Of a stretch of 64,000 nucleotides of DNA, positions 12,658 through 21,714 are shown piece by piece. The DNA is from Pseudorhodobacter sp. PARRP1. Lineage in GTDB: Bacteria; Pseudomonadota; Alphaproteobacteria; Rhodobacterales; Rhodobacteraceae. The DNA is taken from NCBI GenBank assembly GCA_002256245.1, contig NKIU01000001.1, forward strand, positions 858,232 to 922,231, given 5' to 3'. Numbering within the stretch: position 1 is the stretch's first letter; each line of letters begins with the position of its first letter. The notes beneath the pieces were generated by a model. The model was not told the origin of the DNA. It worked only from the letters and a program-made list of their open reading frames with translations, and made no database searches. A program made the translations under genes and the position numbers.

Positions 12658-12857
12658 CCCACCCGAATTCCCAAGCCGCCCCGGACTTGATCCGGGGCCT
12701 CAAGGCGCATCAGGCAACCGCTACTGTCTAAAGTGTGAGCCCCGCCAAACATCACCTGTGCCGCACACCCCGCCCAAAACATCAGACCAAACAGCCCAAA
12801 TCGCAGCCAGCACGACCGCGTGCCCAAGAATATCATCGCAGCAATCGGATAATGCAA
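12654..12857 (-). CDS. Uncertain small membrane ORF running into a REP palindrome
   Basis: A 67-residue ORF with one hydrophobic stretch (about residues 17-37, FGLFGLMFWAGCAAQVMF). Its C-terminal part is simply the translation of the REP-like palindrome (APDQVRGG), so the ORF may be spurious or the product of repeat insertion. It is convergent with holA, overlapping its stop by 4 bases. No recognised family. Confidence 0.25.
   Translation of the reverse strand: MHYPIAAMIFLGTRSCWLRFGLFGLMFWAGCAAQVMFGGAHTLDSSGCLMRLEAPDQVRGGLGIRVG
12675..12700. repeat. REP-like palindrome, single unit
   Basis: Contains CCCCGGACTTGATCCGGGG flanked by GCCG and CCT. The same unit recurs at 19787, 34498, 34538, 52671 and 52713. 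It lies just after the holA stop. Confidence 0.85.
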
Positions 12858-12898
12858 AGCTCCTACGCTCCACCGATCTGCTTATATAACAGGTCCCA

Positions 12899-13285
12899 CT
12901 ACACACCCTCCGGCCCGCCAGCGACGCGGGTCATTCCCAAAACCCCGCCCAAAACAACCGGCACCCAGTCGACCAAAGCCAAAGGCGTCCCCAACTCCAG
13001 CCCCAGCGCACCGATCACCCGCCGCAACCGATGCCTGTTCCCGCAAAACAGCACCGCAATCACCGCCACTCCGTAAGCCAGCACTAGCGCAAACGGCACC
13101 GCCGTCAGCGGCGAGACGACAAAAACCATCCTCGGCTGGTCTACCAACATCGGCGCACGCCAAAACACCGCCAACCCCCAGATCAGCACAGCCAGCGGCC
13201 ACGCCACCCGCCGCACCTGTCGCCAAGGCATCGGTGGCGGCAATGCGCTCAGCAAAGGCATAGTCAGCTTTTCTTCATCCATCAT
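12899..13285 (-). CDS. Hypothetical membrane protein
   Basis: A 128-residue ORF whose composition fits a membrane protein: hydrophobic stretches at about residues 28-43, 53-80 and 105-120, with arginine-rich loops between them. Start candidates are the tandem methionines at 1-2 and M9; no strong ribosome site decides. Alternative ORFs in other frames overlap almost the whole length, but none has as coherent a pattern. Function is not recognised, and there is no operon partner. Confidence 0.45.
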   Translation of the reverse strand: MMDEEKLTMPLLSALPPPMPWRQVRRVAWPLAVLIWGLAVFWRAPMLVDQPRMVFVVSPLTAVPFALVLAYGVAVIAVLFCGNRHRLRRVIGALGLELGTPLALVDWVPVVLGGVLGMTRVAGGPEGV

Positions 13286-13402
13286 CCCGCAACCAAATCA
13301 CCGCGAAGCCACGACGCCAAGTGCGGAAATCCCCACCCCAGTCCAACTGCTTGACCACGACAAGCCAAGGCTAACTCCCTACAATTTATCTAAAATTTGC
13401 TT

Positions 13403-13452
13403 TCATCTGTTCAAAAATATCCCACGGGGGTCTGGGGGTGTGAAACCCCCAG
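13403..13452. repeat. Dispersed intergenic motif with hairpin (copy A)
   Basis: A TTTCATCTGTT...AAATATCCC motif is followed by an 8-bp hairpin, CTGGGGGT/ACCCCCAG. A related motif recurs at 17817. Possibly a degenerate terminator or a mobile short repeat. Confidence 0.5.
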
Positions 13453-13528
13453 TCAACGCCCGCCAAAAGCACCACCTTGACCGCACCCGCCCCACCTGCT
13501 TCAACCCAATCAAACAAAGCAGGCCGCC

Positions 13529-13867
13529 ATGCCCAAATCCCCCACCCCGATTGAAACCTACCTCTCCCCCCTCACCAAACTCGCCCTCAAACACCCCGAG
13601 GTCGAGGCCGAGGTGATTTGGGCCGATGGGGCAGACTGGGAGCCGCAGTCGGGCACAGATGCTCTGCTCGAGGCCGAGGAAATCCCGTTCTACGCCGAAG
13701 GCCTGCTCCTCGAAGGCTTCCACATGCACTATCAGATCTTGGCCGAGCCTGACGATCCAAAATCCCCCGCGCATGTCAGGCTGTTTTTCTGGCAGGCCGC
13801 TACCCCCGCTTTGCCACAGCCCGAACCGGAACTGACCCTGATCGCAAGTGCCACATGGCCGACCTGA
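13529..13867 (+). CDS. Hypothetical acidic protein upstream of the HPP/CBS gene
   Basis: A 112-residue acidic, proline-rich ORF with no recognised domain. It has a conventional amino-acid distribution (alternating hydrophobic and acidic segments such as LLEGFHMHYQILAEP), and its stop overlaps the following HPP-family gene by 13 bases, which suggests co-translation. A weak GC-rich ribosome site precedes the ATG. No signal peptide or membrane helix, so it is probably cytoplasmic. I cannot assign a role. Confidence 0.55.
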   Translation: MPKSPTPIETYLSPLTKLALKHPEVEAEVIWADGADWEPQSGTDALLEAEEIPFYAEGLLLEGFHMHYQILAEPDDPKSPAHVRLFFWQAATPALPQPEPELTLIASATWPT

Positions 13868-14955
13868 GCCCGACGATAAAGCGCATCCTGCATGGCTTTG
13901 GCCCCTCGATGCCCGCGCCCAGCCCCGCCGAGGCGCTGCGCGCTGCGATTGGTGCCGCACTCTGCCTTGTGCTGACCGCCTTCGTGCTGTGGCTGCTGCA
14001 TCCAGACGGCAACGCGATGATCCATCCCGCGCTGATCGCGCCGTTCGGGGCTTCGGCCTTTCTGATCAGTGCGGTGCCCAACAGCCCGATGGCGCAACCT
14101 TGGGCCGTTGTTGTCGGCAACACCATCTCGGGTCTTGCGTCCATTCTGGTGCTGCACACGGGCCTTGCTGTTTTGCCTACCGCCGCCCTTGCGGTGCTGC
14201 TGGCGATGGTGGCCATGGCGTCGCTGCGCGCGATGCATCCGCCCGGCGGCGCCGTGGCGCTTGCCACTGCCCTTTCAGCGCAGGCCAACCATTTGCCCGG
14301 CCTGCAGTATTTGTTCTTGCCGGTGGCCAGCGGCAGCATTGCCCTTGTCGTCCTCGGGATCGCGTGGAACACCGCCACCGGTCGGCGCTATCCGTTCCGC
14401 ATAGCCCCCGATCCCACGCCACACGGCACCAAAGACCCGGCCCCTGACCGCCGGTTCATCCCTTCGGATCAAGTGCTCGCCGCCACGCTGACCCGCCTGC
14501 GCTTGGGCAGCAATCTTGGCGTTGAAGACCTCGCCCGCCTGATCGAAGCGGCCGAGACCGAGGCCAACGCCAGCCATCTTGGCCCGACCACCGCCGCGCA
14601 GATGATGTCGCGTGACCTTGTTCAGGTTGCCCCCGACACACCCCTGCCCGACCTTGCCGCAAGCTTTCGCGCCCACCGTTTCAAGACCCTGCCGGTGCGC
14701 AACCCTGACGGCAGCTTTGGCGGCCTTGTGTCGCAATCCGCCCTCGTCGGCGTGGCCGATCCCACCCTGACCGCCGCCCTGCTGACCGATCCCGACCCGC
14801 AGACCGCCACCGCGCAAACACCCTTGGCCGCGCTGATAGCCATGCTCGCAGATGGCAACCAACAGGCTATCCCGGTGCTGGACGGCCCCCGCCTCGTCGG
14901 GCTGATCACACGGTCCGACATGATCGCCCTGCTGTCTGGCCACATGCCGGACTGA
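13855..14955 (+). CDS. HPP-family membrane protein with CBS domains
   Basis: A 366-residue protein. The first half has about four membrane helices with the family signature MHPPGGAVAL (residues ~125-134), which names the HPP family. The second half has two CBS modules (about 245-300 and 310-362), recognisable by MMSRDLVQVAPDTPL and QAIPVLDGPRLVGLITRSDMI, which usually bind adenosyl ligands. Some plant and cyanobacterial HPP proteins are nitrite transporters, but the bacterial CBS-fused forms are uncharacterised. It is followed after 18 bases by the GAF-only gene and may share its transcript. Confidence 0.85.
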   Translation: MADLSPTIKRILHGFGPSMPAPSPAEALRAAIGAALCLVLTAFVLWLLHPDGNAMIHPALIAPFGASAFLISAVPNSPMAQPWAVVVGNTISGLASILVLHTGLAVLPTAALAVLLAMVAMASLRAMHPPGGAVALATALSAQANHLPGLQYLFLPVASGSIALVVLGIAWNTATGRRYPFRIAPDPTPHGTKDPAPDRRFIPSDQVLAATLTRLRLGSNLGVEDLARLIEAAETEANASHLGPTTAAQMMSRDLVQVAPDTPLPDLAASFRAHRFKTLPVRNPDGSFGGLVSQSALVGVADPTLTAALLTDPDPQTATAQTPLAALIAMLADGNQQAIPVLDGPRLVGLITRSDMIALLSGHMPD

Positions 14956-14973
14956 ACCTTAAGGATATCCCAG

Positions 14974-15405
14974 ATGACCTCAGTCTATGACACCCTGCAC
15001 CACGCCTGCGCCGCACTTGGCACCCGCCTGTTCACCATCACTGTGCAAGACCTGAAGCTGGATGTGGCCCGCCGCGCCTATACCTCGCATCCGGTTGAAT
15101 ACCCGGTCTCTGGCACCAAACCGCTGACCCGCGACGGCTGGTATGACTACTGCATCACCGGTCAGCAAACCTTCGTCGCCAACACCACGCCCGAATTCGC
15201 GAAATACTTTTTCGATCATGCGCTGATCACCTCGCTGGGCTTAGGGTCGTGCATCAACATTCCGCTGGTGGAAGGCGGCGCGGTGCTGGGCACCGTCAAC
15301 CTTCTGGCCGAAGAACACCACTTCACCGCCGAAAAACTGGCGGCATATCAGGCACTTGTCGCGCAACACCACGCCGCACTCGCCACCGAAATGGCCAAGG
15401 GCTAG
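14974..15405 (+). CDS. Stand-alone GAF-domain protein
   Basis: A 143-residue protein that is essentially one GAF domain, a small-ligand sensor fold. Visible features are the SLGLGSCINIPLVEGGAVLGTVNLL core, typical of GAF strands, and a C-terminal helix. It lacks an attached kinase, cyclase or DNA-binding domain. A TAAGGA ribosome site lies upstream of the ATG. The gene lies between an HPP/CBS protein and a polyamine-type ABC importer, so it may sense or process a ligand for one of these, but this is inference from position only. It is not obviously a free-methionine-R-sulfoxide reductase. Confidence 0.75.
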   Translation: MTSVYDTLHHACAALGTRLFTITVQDLKLDVARRAYTSHPVEYPVSGTKPLTRDGWYDYCITGQQTFVANTTPEFAKYFFDHALITSLGLGSCINIPLVEGGAVLGTVNLLAEEHHFTAEKLAAYQALVAQHHAALATEMAKG

Positions 15406-15433
15406 GCTTGCGCTGTGGCGGCGCGGGCTATTG

Positions 15434-15443
15434 TTTGATCAAA
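15434..15443. promoter_or_regulatory. TTTGATCAAA palindrome before the ABC operon
   Basis: A perfect 10-bp palindrome about 105 bases upstream of the substrate-binding protein gene, in an AT-rich patch. It could be an operator or chance. Confidence 0.25.
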
Positions 15444-15547
15444 AATCTACCGCCGCCCCGCGATTTTGTGTTGCGAAACACCGCCGCCCCGCTACCCTGA
15501 TGGCATGACCGGGAACCCGGCTTGCGCTCAATCACAGGGAGCTTTCG

Positions 15548-16714
15548 ATGACCAAAACCCACAAAGCGGCCACCGCTGCCGCGCTTCTGGCCAGCCTCGC
15601 CACGGCCATCACCCCCGCCTTTGCCGAGATGACCGAAGTTGGTCCCGGCGAAGGCCAAGTCAACATCGTCGCCTGGCCCGGCTATATCGAACGGGGTGAG
15701 ACGGACAAGGCCTACGACTGGGTCACCAAGTTTGAGGCCGACTCGGGCTGCAAGGTCAACGTCAAGACCGCCAACACCTCGGATGAGATGGTGGCCCTGA
15801 TGAACGAAGGCGGATTCGATCTGGTGACAGCTTCGGGCGACGCCTCGCTTCGCCTGATCGCGGGCAAACGCGTGCAGGCGATCAACCCCGCGCTGATCCC
15901 AAGCTGGTCGAAAATCGACCCCCGCCTGCAAGACGCCAAATGGTTTACCGTCGATGGCGTCCATTACGGCACCCCCTATCTGTGGGGGCCGAACGTGTTG
16001 ATGTATAACACCGATGTGTTCAAGGAGGCGCCCAAGTCGTGGAACGTGGTGTTCGAGAAAATGGACCTGCCCGATGGCAAATCCAACGAAGGCCGCGTGC
16101 AGGCCTATGACGGCCCGATCCATATCGCCGATGCCGCGCAATATCTGATGTTCCACAAGCCGGAACTGAAAATCACCTCGCCGTATGAGCTGAACGAAGA
16201 TCAATACAAAGCCGCCCTTGATCTGCTGCGCACCCAGCGCACCTTGGTCAGCCGCTACTGGCACGACGCCTATATCCAGATGGATGACTTCAAGAACGAA
16301 GGCGTTGTGGCCTCTGGCTCGTGGCCGTTCCAGGTCGGCCTGCTGCAATCGGAAAAACTCCCCATCGCCTCCACCATCCCGGAAGAAGGTGCCACTGGCT
16401 GGGCCGACACCACCATGCTGGCAGCCGATGCCGCCAACCCGAATTGCGCCTATAAATGGATGGAGCATACGCTGAACTCCAACCTACAATCCGACCTGTC
16501 GGTCTGGTTCGGTGGCAACCCGGTGGTGCCTGCGGCTTGCACCGACAAATCGGGGATGCAAACGGCAGAAGGCTGCACCGCCAACGGTCTGGATGATTTC
16601 GACAAGATCAAATTCTGGACCACACCCGTCGCCAACTGCGCCCAAGGTGAAGGCGCTTGCGTGCCCTATTATCGCTGGGTGTCCGACTACATCGGCGTCA
16701 TCGGCGGCCGCTAA
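15548..16714 (+). CDS. ABC importer periplasmic binding protein, polyamine class (PotD/YdcS-like)
   Basis: A 388-residue secreted binding protein with a signal peptide ending at about residue 26 (TPAFAEM). The mature protein opens GQVNIVAWPGYIERG and contains TANTSDEMVALM, GTPYLWGPNVLMYNTD and ASGSWPFQVGLL segments typical of spermidine/putrescine-class family 1 binding proteins. It captures substrate in the periplasm for the permeases encoded downstream. Several cysteines in the C-terminal part may form disulfides. It is the first gene of a complete four-gene importer. The substrate is likely a polyamine or similar cation, but the closest Ydc systems are not well defined. GGGAGC precedes the start. 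Confidence 0.88.
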   Translation: MTKTHKAATAAALLASLATAITPAFAEMTEVGPGEGQVNIVAWPGYIERGETDKAYDWVTKFEADSGCKVNVKTANTSDEMVALMNEGGFDLVTASGDASLRLIAGKRVQAINPALIPSWSKIDPRLQDAKWFTVDGVHYGTPYLWGPNVLMYNTDVFKEAPKSWNVVFEKMDLPDGKSNEGRVQAYDGPIHIADAAQYLMFHKPELKITSPYELNEDQYKAALDLLRTQRTLVSRYWHDAYIQMDDFKNEGVVASGSWPFQVGLLQSEKLPIASTIPEEGATGWADTTMLAADAANPNCAYKWMEHTLNSNLQSDLSVWFGGNPVVPAACTDKSGMQTAEGCTANGLDDFDKIKFWTTPVANCAQGEGACVPYYRWVSDYIGVIGGR

Positions 16715-16750
16715 ACCAGCGGTGCCTGAAATCACACACCCTACATTCCG

Positions 16751-16770
16751 GCAGGGGCCAACGCCCCTGC
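16751..16770 (+). other. Intercistronic stem-loop after the binding-protein gene
   Basis: A perfect 8-bp stem, GCAGGGGC/GCCCCTGC, with a CAAC loop and no T tract. Such hairpins in ABC operons commonly protect the 5' cistron from 3' exonucleases, giving an excess of binding protein over transporter. Confidence 0.55.
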
Positions 16771-16807
16771 CAACCCCTCCCGCCTTGGCGGATAAAGGCC
16801 CCCTTAC

Positions 16808-17806
16808 ATGCCCGCAGCCGTAGAATTCCGCAGCGTTTCCCGCCACTTCGGCCCCGCCTCTGCCCCGGTGAAAGCCGTCGATGGCGTCGATCTGACCATC
16901 GCCGAGGGCGCGTTCTTTGCCATGCTTGGCCCATCCGGCTCTGGCAAAACCACCTGCCTGCGGCTGATCTCAGGCTTTGAATCCCCCACAGCGGGCGAGA
17001 TTTGCATCTTCGGTGAAAACGTCTCGAACACCCCGCCGCACCTGCGCAACGTCAACACCGTGTTCCAAGACTACGCGCTGTTCCCGCACATGAACGTCCG
17101 CGATAACGTCGCCTACGGCCTGATGGTCAAGGGCATGGGCCGCGCCCAGCGCTATGCGAAGGCCGAGGAAATGCTGGCCCTCGTCCACCTCGACGCCTAC
17201 GGCAGCCGCAAACCCGGCCAGCTTTCGGGAGGCCAACGCCAACGCGTCGCCCTCGCCCGCGCTTTGGTCAACGAACCCAAAGTCCTGCTGCTGGATGAAC
17301 CCCTCGGTGCCCTCGACCTCAAACTCCGCGAGGCCATGCAGGACGAGTTGAAATCCCTGCAACAACGCCTTGGCATCACCTTCGTCTTCGTCACCCACGA
17401 CCAGCACGAAGCCCTCTCGATGGCCGACAGCCTCGCCGTATTCAACGACGGCAAAATCGCCCAGATCGGCACCCCGGCGCAGGTTTACGCCCAACCCAAA
17501 ACCCGCTTCGTCGCCGATTTCGTAGGCTCCTCCAACGTCCTGCCCCCCGCCCTGACCCAAAGCCTCGGCGGCCCCGCTAAATGGTCCTCCTTGCGCCCCG
17601 AATCCCTGCACCTCGACCCCGCAGGCCCGCTGCAAGGCACCGTCACCTCGCTGCGCTATCTCGGCTCCGGCCACCGCGTAGCGATCACCACCCAAGGCCA
17701 AGACATCGCCGCCATCCTGCCCAGCGGCACCCAACTGCCAGAACCCGGCAGCGAAGCCCGGCTCAGCTTCGCCCCCGGCGCCTTGCACATCATGGACGAA
17801 GCCTGA
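16808..17806 (+). CDS. ABC importer ATP-binding protein (PotA/YdcT-like)
   Basis: A 332-residue ATPase. Walker A is GPSGSGKTT, the signature motif is LSGGQRQRVALARAL, Walker B is VLLLDEPLGALD, and the switch histidine is in FVTHDQHEAL. After residue ~240 a TOBE-type domain follows (RPESLHLDP..), usual for the MOI/polyamine class. It powers uptake through the two permeases encoded downstream and sits on the cytoplasmic face of the membrane. It follows the binding-protein gene by 93 bases, including the intercistronic hairpin. Confidence 0.93.
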   Translation: MPAAVEFRSVSRHFGPASAPVKAVDGVDLTIAEGAFFAMLGPSGSGKTTCLRLISGFESPTAGEICIFGENVSNTPPHLRNVNTVFQDYALFPHMNVRDNVAYGLMVKGMGRAQRYAKAEEMLALVHLDAYGSRKPGQLSGGQRQRVALARALVNEPKVLLLDEPLGALDLKLREAMQDELKSLQQRLGITFVFVTHDQHEALSMADSLAVFNDGKIAQIGTPAQVYAQPKTRFVADFVGSSNVLPPALTQSLGGPAKWSSLRPESLHLDPAGPLQGTVTSLRYLGSGHRVAITTQGQDIAAILPSGTQLPEPGSEARLSFAPGALHIMDEA

Positions 17807-17816
17807 TGCGCCGCAA

Positions 17817-17850
17817 TTTCATCTGTTTTCTAAATATCCCCGCCGGAGGC
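17817..17850. repeat. Dispersed intergenic motif (copy B)
   Basis: TTTCATCTGTT...AAATATCCCC, resembling copy A at 13403, lies between the ATPase and permease genes of the ABC operon. It lacks the strong hairpin of copy A. Confidence 0.4.
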
Positions 17851-17927
17851 TCCGACCCCGACCAAGCCGCCTACCATCGTCGGTTATCGGAAGGGAATCT
17901 CACGCACCGCGCCCCAAGGCCCGCGCC

Positions 17928-18860
17928 ATGACTGCCATCCTCCCCGCCAAATCCGCAGCCGACCGCCTGACCACCCTGTTTTGGCGCAAACCCAAACTGC
18001 TGCTCGCGCTGCTGATCACCCCCCCGTTGCTCTGGCTTGGCGTGATCTACCTGGGCTCTCTCGCCGCCCTTCTGCTGCAATCTTTCTACTCGATCGACGA
18101 ATTCTCCGGCATGGTTGTCCGTGAATTCACCCTGAAAACCTACGGAGAACTCCTCCGCCCGCAAAACTACGACATCATCCTGCGCACCCTGCTGATGTCC
18201 GCCGCCGTCACCATCGGCTCGGTGATCCTCGCCTTCCCCATCGCCTACTATGCCGCCCGATACGCCCGTGGACGCTGGAAAGCCGTGTTCTACCTTGGCA
18301 TCATGCTGCCCTTGTGGTCGTCCTACCTTGTGAAAGTTTACGCCTGGAAACTGATCCTCGCGAAAGAGGGCATCCTGACCTGGGCCGCCACCCAAACCCA
18401 CACTAACTTCCTGCTCGACGCCGCCCTTGCGCTGCCCGGCATCGGTGGCAATTCCCTTTCCACCAGCTACATCGGGATGTTTCTGGTGTTCACCTATGTC
18501 TGGCTGCCCTACATGATCCTGCCGATGCAGGCCGCGCTAGAGCGTGTGCCGACCTCGATGTTGGAGGCCTCGCAAGACCTCGGCGCCACCCGTGCCCAAA
18601 CCTTCCGCACCGTGATCGTCCCCCTCGCGCTGCCGGGCATCATCGCAGGCTCCATCTTCACCTTCTCGCTGACCATGGGCGATTACATCATCCCGCAGAT
18701 CGTCGGCAATTCGGCCAATTTCATCGGCATGGCGGTGTATCAACTGCAAGGCACCGCCGGAAATACGCCCCTCGCCGCCGCCTTCGCCGTCATCCCCATC
18801 GTCATCATGCTGATCTACCTCAGCCTCGCCAAACGCGCCGGAGCTTTCGATGCCCTCTGA
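17928..18860 (+). CDS. ABC importer permease 1 (PotB/YdcU-like)
   Basis: A 310-residue integral membrane protein with six or so helices. The cytoplasmic EAA loop that contacts the ATPase is visible as EASQDLGATRAQTFRTVIVPLALPG. Members of the polyamine/iron class have this arrangement. It pairs with the next gene to form the translocation pore. Its end overlaps the second permease gene by 11 bases, and 121 bases containing a short repeat separate it from the ATPase gene. Confidence 0.92.
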   Translation: MTAILPAKSAADRLTTLFWRKPKLLLALLITPPLLWLGVIYLGSLAALLLQSFYSIDEFSGMVVREFTLKTYGELLRPQNYDIILRTLLMSAAVTIGSVILAFPIAYYAARYARGRWKAVFYLGIMLPLWSSYLVKVYAWKLILAKEGILTWAATQTHTNFLLDAALALPGIGGNSLSTSYIGMFLVFTYVWLPYMILPMQAALERVPTSMLEASQDLGATRAQTFRTVIVPLALPGIIAGSIFTFSLTMGDYIIPQIVGNSANFIGMAVYQLQGTAGNTPLAAAFAVIPIVIMLIYLSLAKRAGAFDAL

Positions 18861-19656
18861 CAGCAGCCCCCTGTCGCTGAAAATCACCGCCATCGGCGGC
18901 CTGTTGTTCCTGCACCTGCCGATCCTCTTGATCTTCCTTTACGCCTTCACCACCGAGGAGCGCACCTACGCCTTCCCGCCCCCCGGACTGACCCTGAAAT
19001 GGTTCGCCGCCGCATGGGAACGCCCGGATATCTGGCAAGCCCTCACCCTCTCGCTGCAAGTCGCCGTCGCCGCCACCCTGCTGGCCATGATCCTCGGCAC
19101 CCTGATTTCCGCCGCCATGGCACAAGCCCGCTTCTTTGGGCGCGAGCAAATCTCGCTGCTGATCATCCTGCCCATCGCCCTACCCGGCGTGATCACCGGC
19201 ATGTCGCTGCGCTCTGCCTTCGGCTTGATGGACATCCCGTTTTCCACCCTGACCATCATCCTCGGCCATGCCACCTTCTGCATCGTCATCGTCTATAACA
19301 ACGCCGTCGCCCGTTTCCGCCGCTTGTCGGGCGGTATCCTAGAGGCCTCAGCCGACCTCGGCGCCAACGCGTTCCAAACCTTCCGCCACATCCTGCTGCC
19401 CAACCTCGGCACCGCCCTCCTCGCCGGAGGCATGCTGGCCTTCGCGCTGTCGTTCGACGAAGTCATCGTCACCACCTTCACCGCAGGCCAGCAAGCCACC
19501 CTGCCGATCTGGATGCTGGAGGAACTGATCCGCCCGCGCCAACGCCCGGTCACCAACGTCGTCGCCATGGTGGTGTTTGCCGCCACCTTCCTGCCGATCC
19601 TGCTCGCCTACTACCTGACCCGCAACGGCTCAGAGACCGCAGGCGCAGGCAAATAA
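18850..19656 (+). CDS. ABC importer permease 2 (PotC/YdcV-like)
   Basis: A 268-residue permease with six predicted helices and the EAA loop EASADLGANAFQTFRHILLPNLGTAL. The N-terminal segment LHLPILLIFLYAF and the conserved central GVITGMSLRSAFG fit PotC/YdcV. Overlap of 11 bases with the first permease shows the two are made together. It closes the importer operon; downstream lies a 10-bp perfect inverted repeat and a REP unit, then the convergent GNAT gene. Confidence 0.92.
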   Translation: MPSDSSPLSLKITAIGGLLFLHLPILLIFLYAFTTEERTYAFPPPGLTLKWFAAAWERPDIWQALTLSLQVAVAATLLAMILGTLISAAMAQARFFGREQISLLIILPIALPGVITGMSLRSAFGLMDIPFSTLTIILGHATFCIVIVYNNAVARFRRLSGGILEASADLGANAFQTFRHILLPNLGTALLAGGMLAFALSFDEVIVTTFTAGQQATLPIWMLEELIRPRQRPVTNVVAMVVFAATFLPILLAYYLTRNGSETAGAGK

Positions 19657-19729
19657 CCCCGCCGCAATTCGGTCGAAAAGCAGGAATATAAGGCCCAAAT
19701 GCGCCCGCCGACCTCTGCGGCGGGTCATA

Positions 19730-19766
19730 GCGCTGATACGGCAGCGAAAGCCCGCAGTATCAGCGC
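19730..19766. terminator. Perfect inverted repeat between convergent genes
   Basis: GCGCTGATAC and its exact complement are separated by 17 bases. It lies between the ABC operon and the convergent GNAT gene. There is no T tract, so it may be a transcript stabiliser or a rho-type end rather than an intrinsic terminator. Confidence 0.45.
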
Positions 19767-19786
19767 GCCCCTACCCCCAACACCAC

Positions 19787-19812
19787 GCCGCCCCGGACGT
19801 GATCCGGGGCCT
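19787..19812. repeat. REP-like palindrome, single unit (one-base variant)
   Basis: Same unit as at 12675 with ACGTG in place of ACTTG at the centre. It lies directly after the GNAT stop. Confidence 0.85.
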
Positions 19813-19835
19813 CATGGAGGTCAGCGCGGCGGCGT

Positions 19836-20258
19836 TCAAAACCCCAGCACCATATCGCGATGCGCGATCCCGGCGTCGTCATAAACCGGGCCATAGGCCT
19901 CAAACCCCAAACCCTGATAAAACCCAAGCGCATGCACCTGCGCGCCAAGCTTGGCCTTGGCCACACCTTCGATCGCCCGCAACCGCAGCACTGCCGCGCG
20001 GATCAAAGCCGCACCAATCCCCGCGCCCCGCGCTTCTGCCAACACACAAACCCGCCCAATCTTACCCACATCGCCCTGCACCAGCAGCCGCGCCGAGCCC
20101 ACCGCTTCGCCATCGCGCAGGGCCAGCAAATGCAGCGCAACCTCATCCAGATCATCGACCTCATCGGCTTCAGACACGCCCTGTTCTTCGATGAACACCA
20201 CCCGCCGCAACTGCCGACACAAAGCGATGTCGCGCGTTTCTTCAACCACCAAAGTCAC
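19836..20258 (-). CDS. GNAT-family N-acetyltransferase
   Basis: A 140-residue GNAT fold. The acetyl-CoA binding motif A is seen as [21 protein letters not shown] (R-x-x-G-x-G/A type), preceded by the [12 protein letters not shown] motif typical of the ElaA/YjcF-like group. The start is GTG and overlaps the dapE stop (GTGA), so it is translationally coupled to dapE. The acceptor substrate is unknown. REP unit immediately downstream. Confidence 0.82.
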   Translation of the reverse strand: MTLVVEETRDIALCRQLRRVVFIEEQGVSEADEVDDLDEVALHLLALRDGEAVGSARLLVQGDVGKIGRVCVLAEARGAGIGAALIRAAVLRLRAIEGVAKAKLGAQVHALGFYQGLGFEAYGPVYDDAGIAHRDMVLGF

Positions 20259-21409
20259 GCGAAATAGTCCCGCAGCACGCGCGCATAAATCGCCTTCAGC
20301 GCATGGATCTGCGCCACCTCCACCCGCTCATCGACCTGATGCATGGTGCGGCCAACCAGCCCGAACTCCACCACCGGGCAGTGATCCTTGACAAACCGCG
20401 CGTCCGAAGTCCCGCCCGAGGTCGAATATTCCGGCACCCGCCCGGTTTCCGCCTGCACCGCACGCGCCACCAAAGCCGAAAACTCGCCCGGTGGCGTCAG
20501 GAAACTTTCGCCCGACACCGTCACCCGCATCGAAATCTCCACACCCGTCGCGGCCTGCACCGCGTCGGCATGGCCCCGCAACCATGCCGTCAAAGATGCA
20601 CCCGAATGCGCATCGTTGAACCGGATGTTCACCGTAGCTGTCCCTTTCGCCGGGATCACATTCGTCGCCTTGTTGCCGCAGTCGATGGTTGTAATCGCCA
20701 GCGTCGAGGCATCGAAATGATCGGTGCCCGCGTCCAAAGGTGCCGCCTCCAGCCGCGCCATCAGCGCCACCAACGCGCTCATCGGGTTCTTCGCGCGGTG
20801 TGGATAGGCGGAATGACCCTGCACCCCCGTCGCCGCAAAGTAGCACGTCATCGACCCGCGCCGCCCGATCTTCATCATCTCGCCCATCTCATTCGGGCAA
20901 GTGGGCTCGCCCACCAGACAATGCGTCATCCGCTCGCCATTCTGCGCCATCCAATCGAGCAAGGCCACCGTGCCGTCCAGCGCGTCGGCCTCCTCATCGC
21001 CGGTAATCGCCAAAATCACCGCACCATCCGGCGGGGTTTCCCGCACAAAATCCACCGCCGCCGCCGCAAACGCCGCGACGCCCGATTTCATGTCGGTCGC
21101 TCCACGCCCATACATCCAGCCATCGACCACCGCCGCGCCGAACGGGTCTTGCGTCCAAGCCGCCAGATCCCCCACCGGCACCACATCGGTATGGCCATTG
21201 AACCCGAACGACTTATTCGCCCCCACCACGCCCCAGCGCGCATAGAGGTTGCTGATGCCACCGCGATCCACCCGCGTGCACGCAAATCCCGCATCCGCCA
21301 GCACGCCCTCCAACAACACCAACGCCCCCCCCTCATCCGGTGTTACCGAGGCACAGCGGATCAGATCGGCGGTCAACGCCACCGGATCAACAGGAGAATG
21401 CGCAGCCAT
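20255..21409 (-). CDS. dapE: Succinyl-diaminopimelate desuccinylase
   Basis: A dimetal hydrolase of 384 residues that removes succinate from N-succinyl-LL-diaminopimelate in the lysine and peptidoglycan pathway. Metal-binding motifs visible are [22 protein letters not shown] and [11 protein letters not shown], and the C-terminal GGTSDARF and the active-site histidine region [13 protein letters not shown] are intact. The ORF is open another 66 codons upstream, but [13 protein letters not shown] with an AAAGGGG ribosome site is the likely start. dapD is on the same strand 2 kb upstream, separated by the plus-strand Hint gene. Confidence 0.95.
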   Translation of the reverse strand: MAAHSPVDPVALTADLIRCASVTPDEGGALVLLEGVLADAGFACTRVDRGGISNLYARWGVVGANKSFGFNGHTDVVPVGDLAAWTQDPFGAAVVDGWMYGRGATDMKSGVAAFAAAAVDFVRETPPDGAVILAITGDEEADALDGTVALLDWMAQNGERMTHCLVGEPTCPNEMGEMMKIGRRGSMTCYFAATGVQGHSAYPHRAKNPMSALVALMARLEAAPLDAGTDHFDASTLAITTIDCGNKATNVIPAKGTATVNIRFNDAHSGASLTAWLRGHADAVQAATGVEISMRVTVSGESFLTPPGEFSALVARAVQAETGRVPEYSTSGGTSDARFVKDHCPVVEFGLVGRTMHQVDERVEVAQIHALKAIYARVLRDYFA

Positions 21410-21714
21410 GGTGATGCCCCTTTTCGCAGATAAAACATGCGCCTTCGGGATATCGCCTTGCCCAGACCAATGCAACGCCGCCAAATCTGTGTCCCGCACG
21501 CCACCATCCGCGCGGCCCATGCGCTCAACCACAAAATGCGGTGGCGGCTGGCCCGCAACCTGCCTTAGCGTGGTGTCAATACCATGCGCCAGGGCCAACG
21601 TGCCCAACTAAACCGCGCAATGGCAACCGAGGCTTAGATGACAGCGGGCAACCAACGCACCACGGCCCACTCGCGCCCTCCCGCACGCCTTGCGGGCAAC
21701 TGGGGCGTGCCCGC
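21410..21714. other. Divergent intergenic stretch, dapE to Hint gene
   Basis: 305 bases with no convincing gene. It must hold the dapE promoter on the minus strand and the Hint promoter on the plus strand, though no strong hexamers stand out. A 7-bp hairpin, GCGGGCA/TGCCCGC (21692-21714), abuts the Hint ATG and covers the position where a ribosome site would be. Confidence 0.5.
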
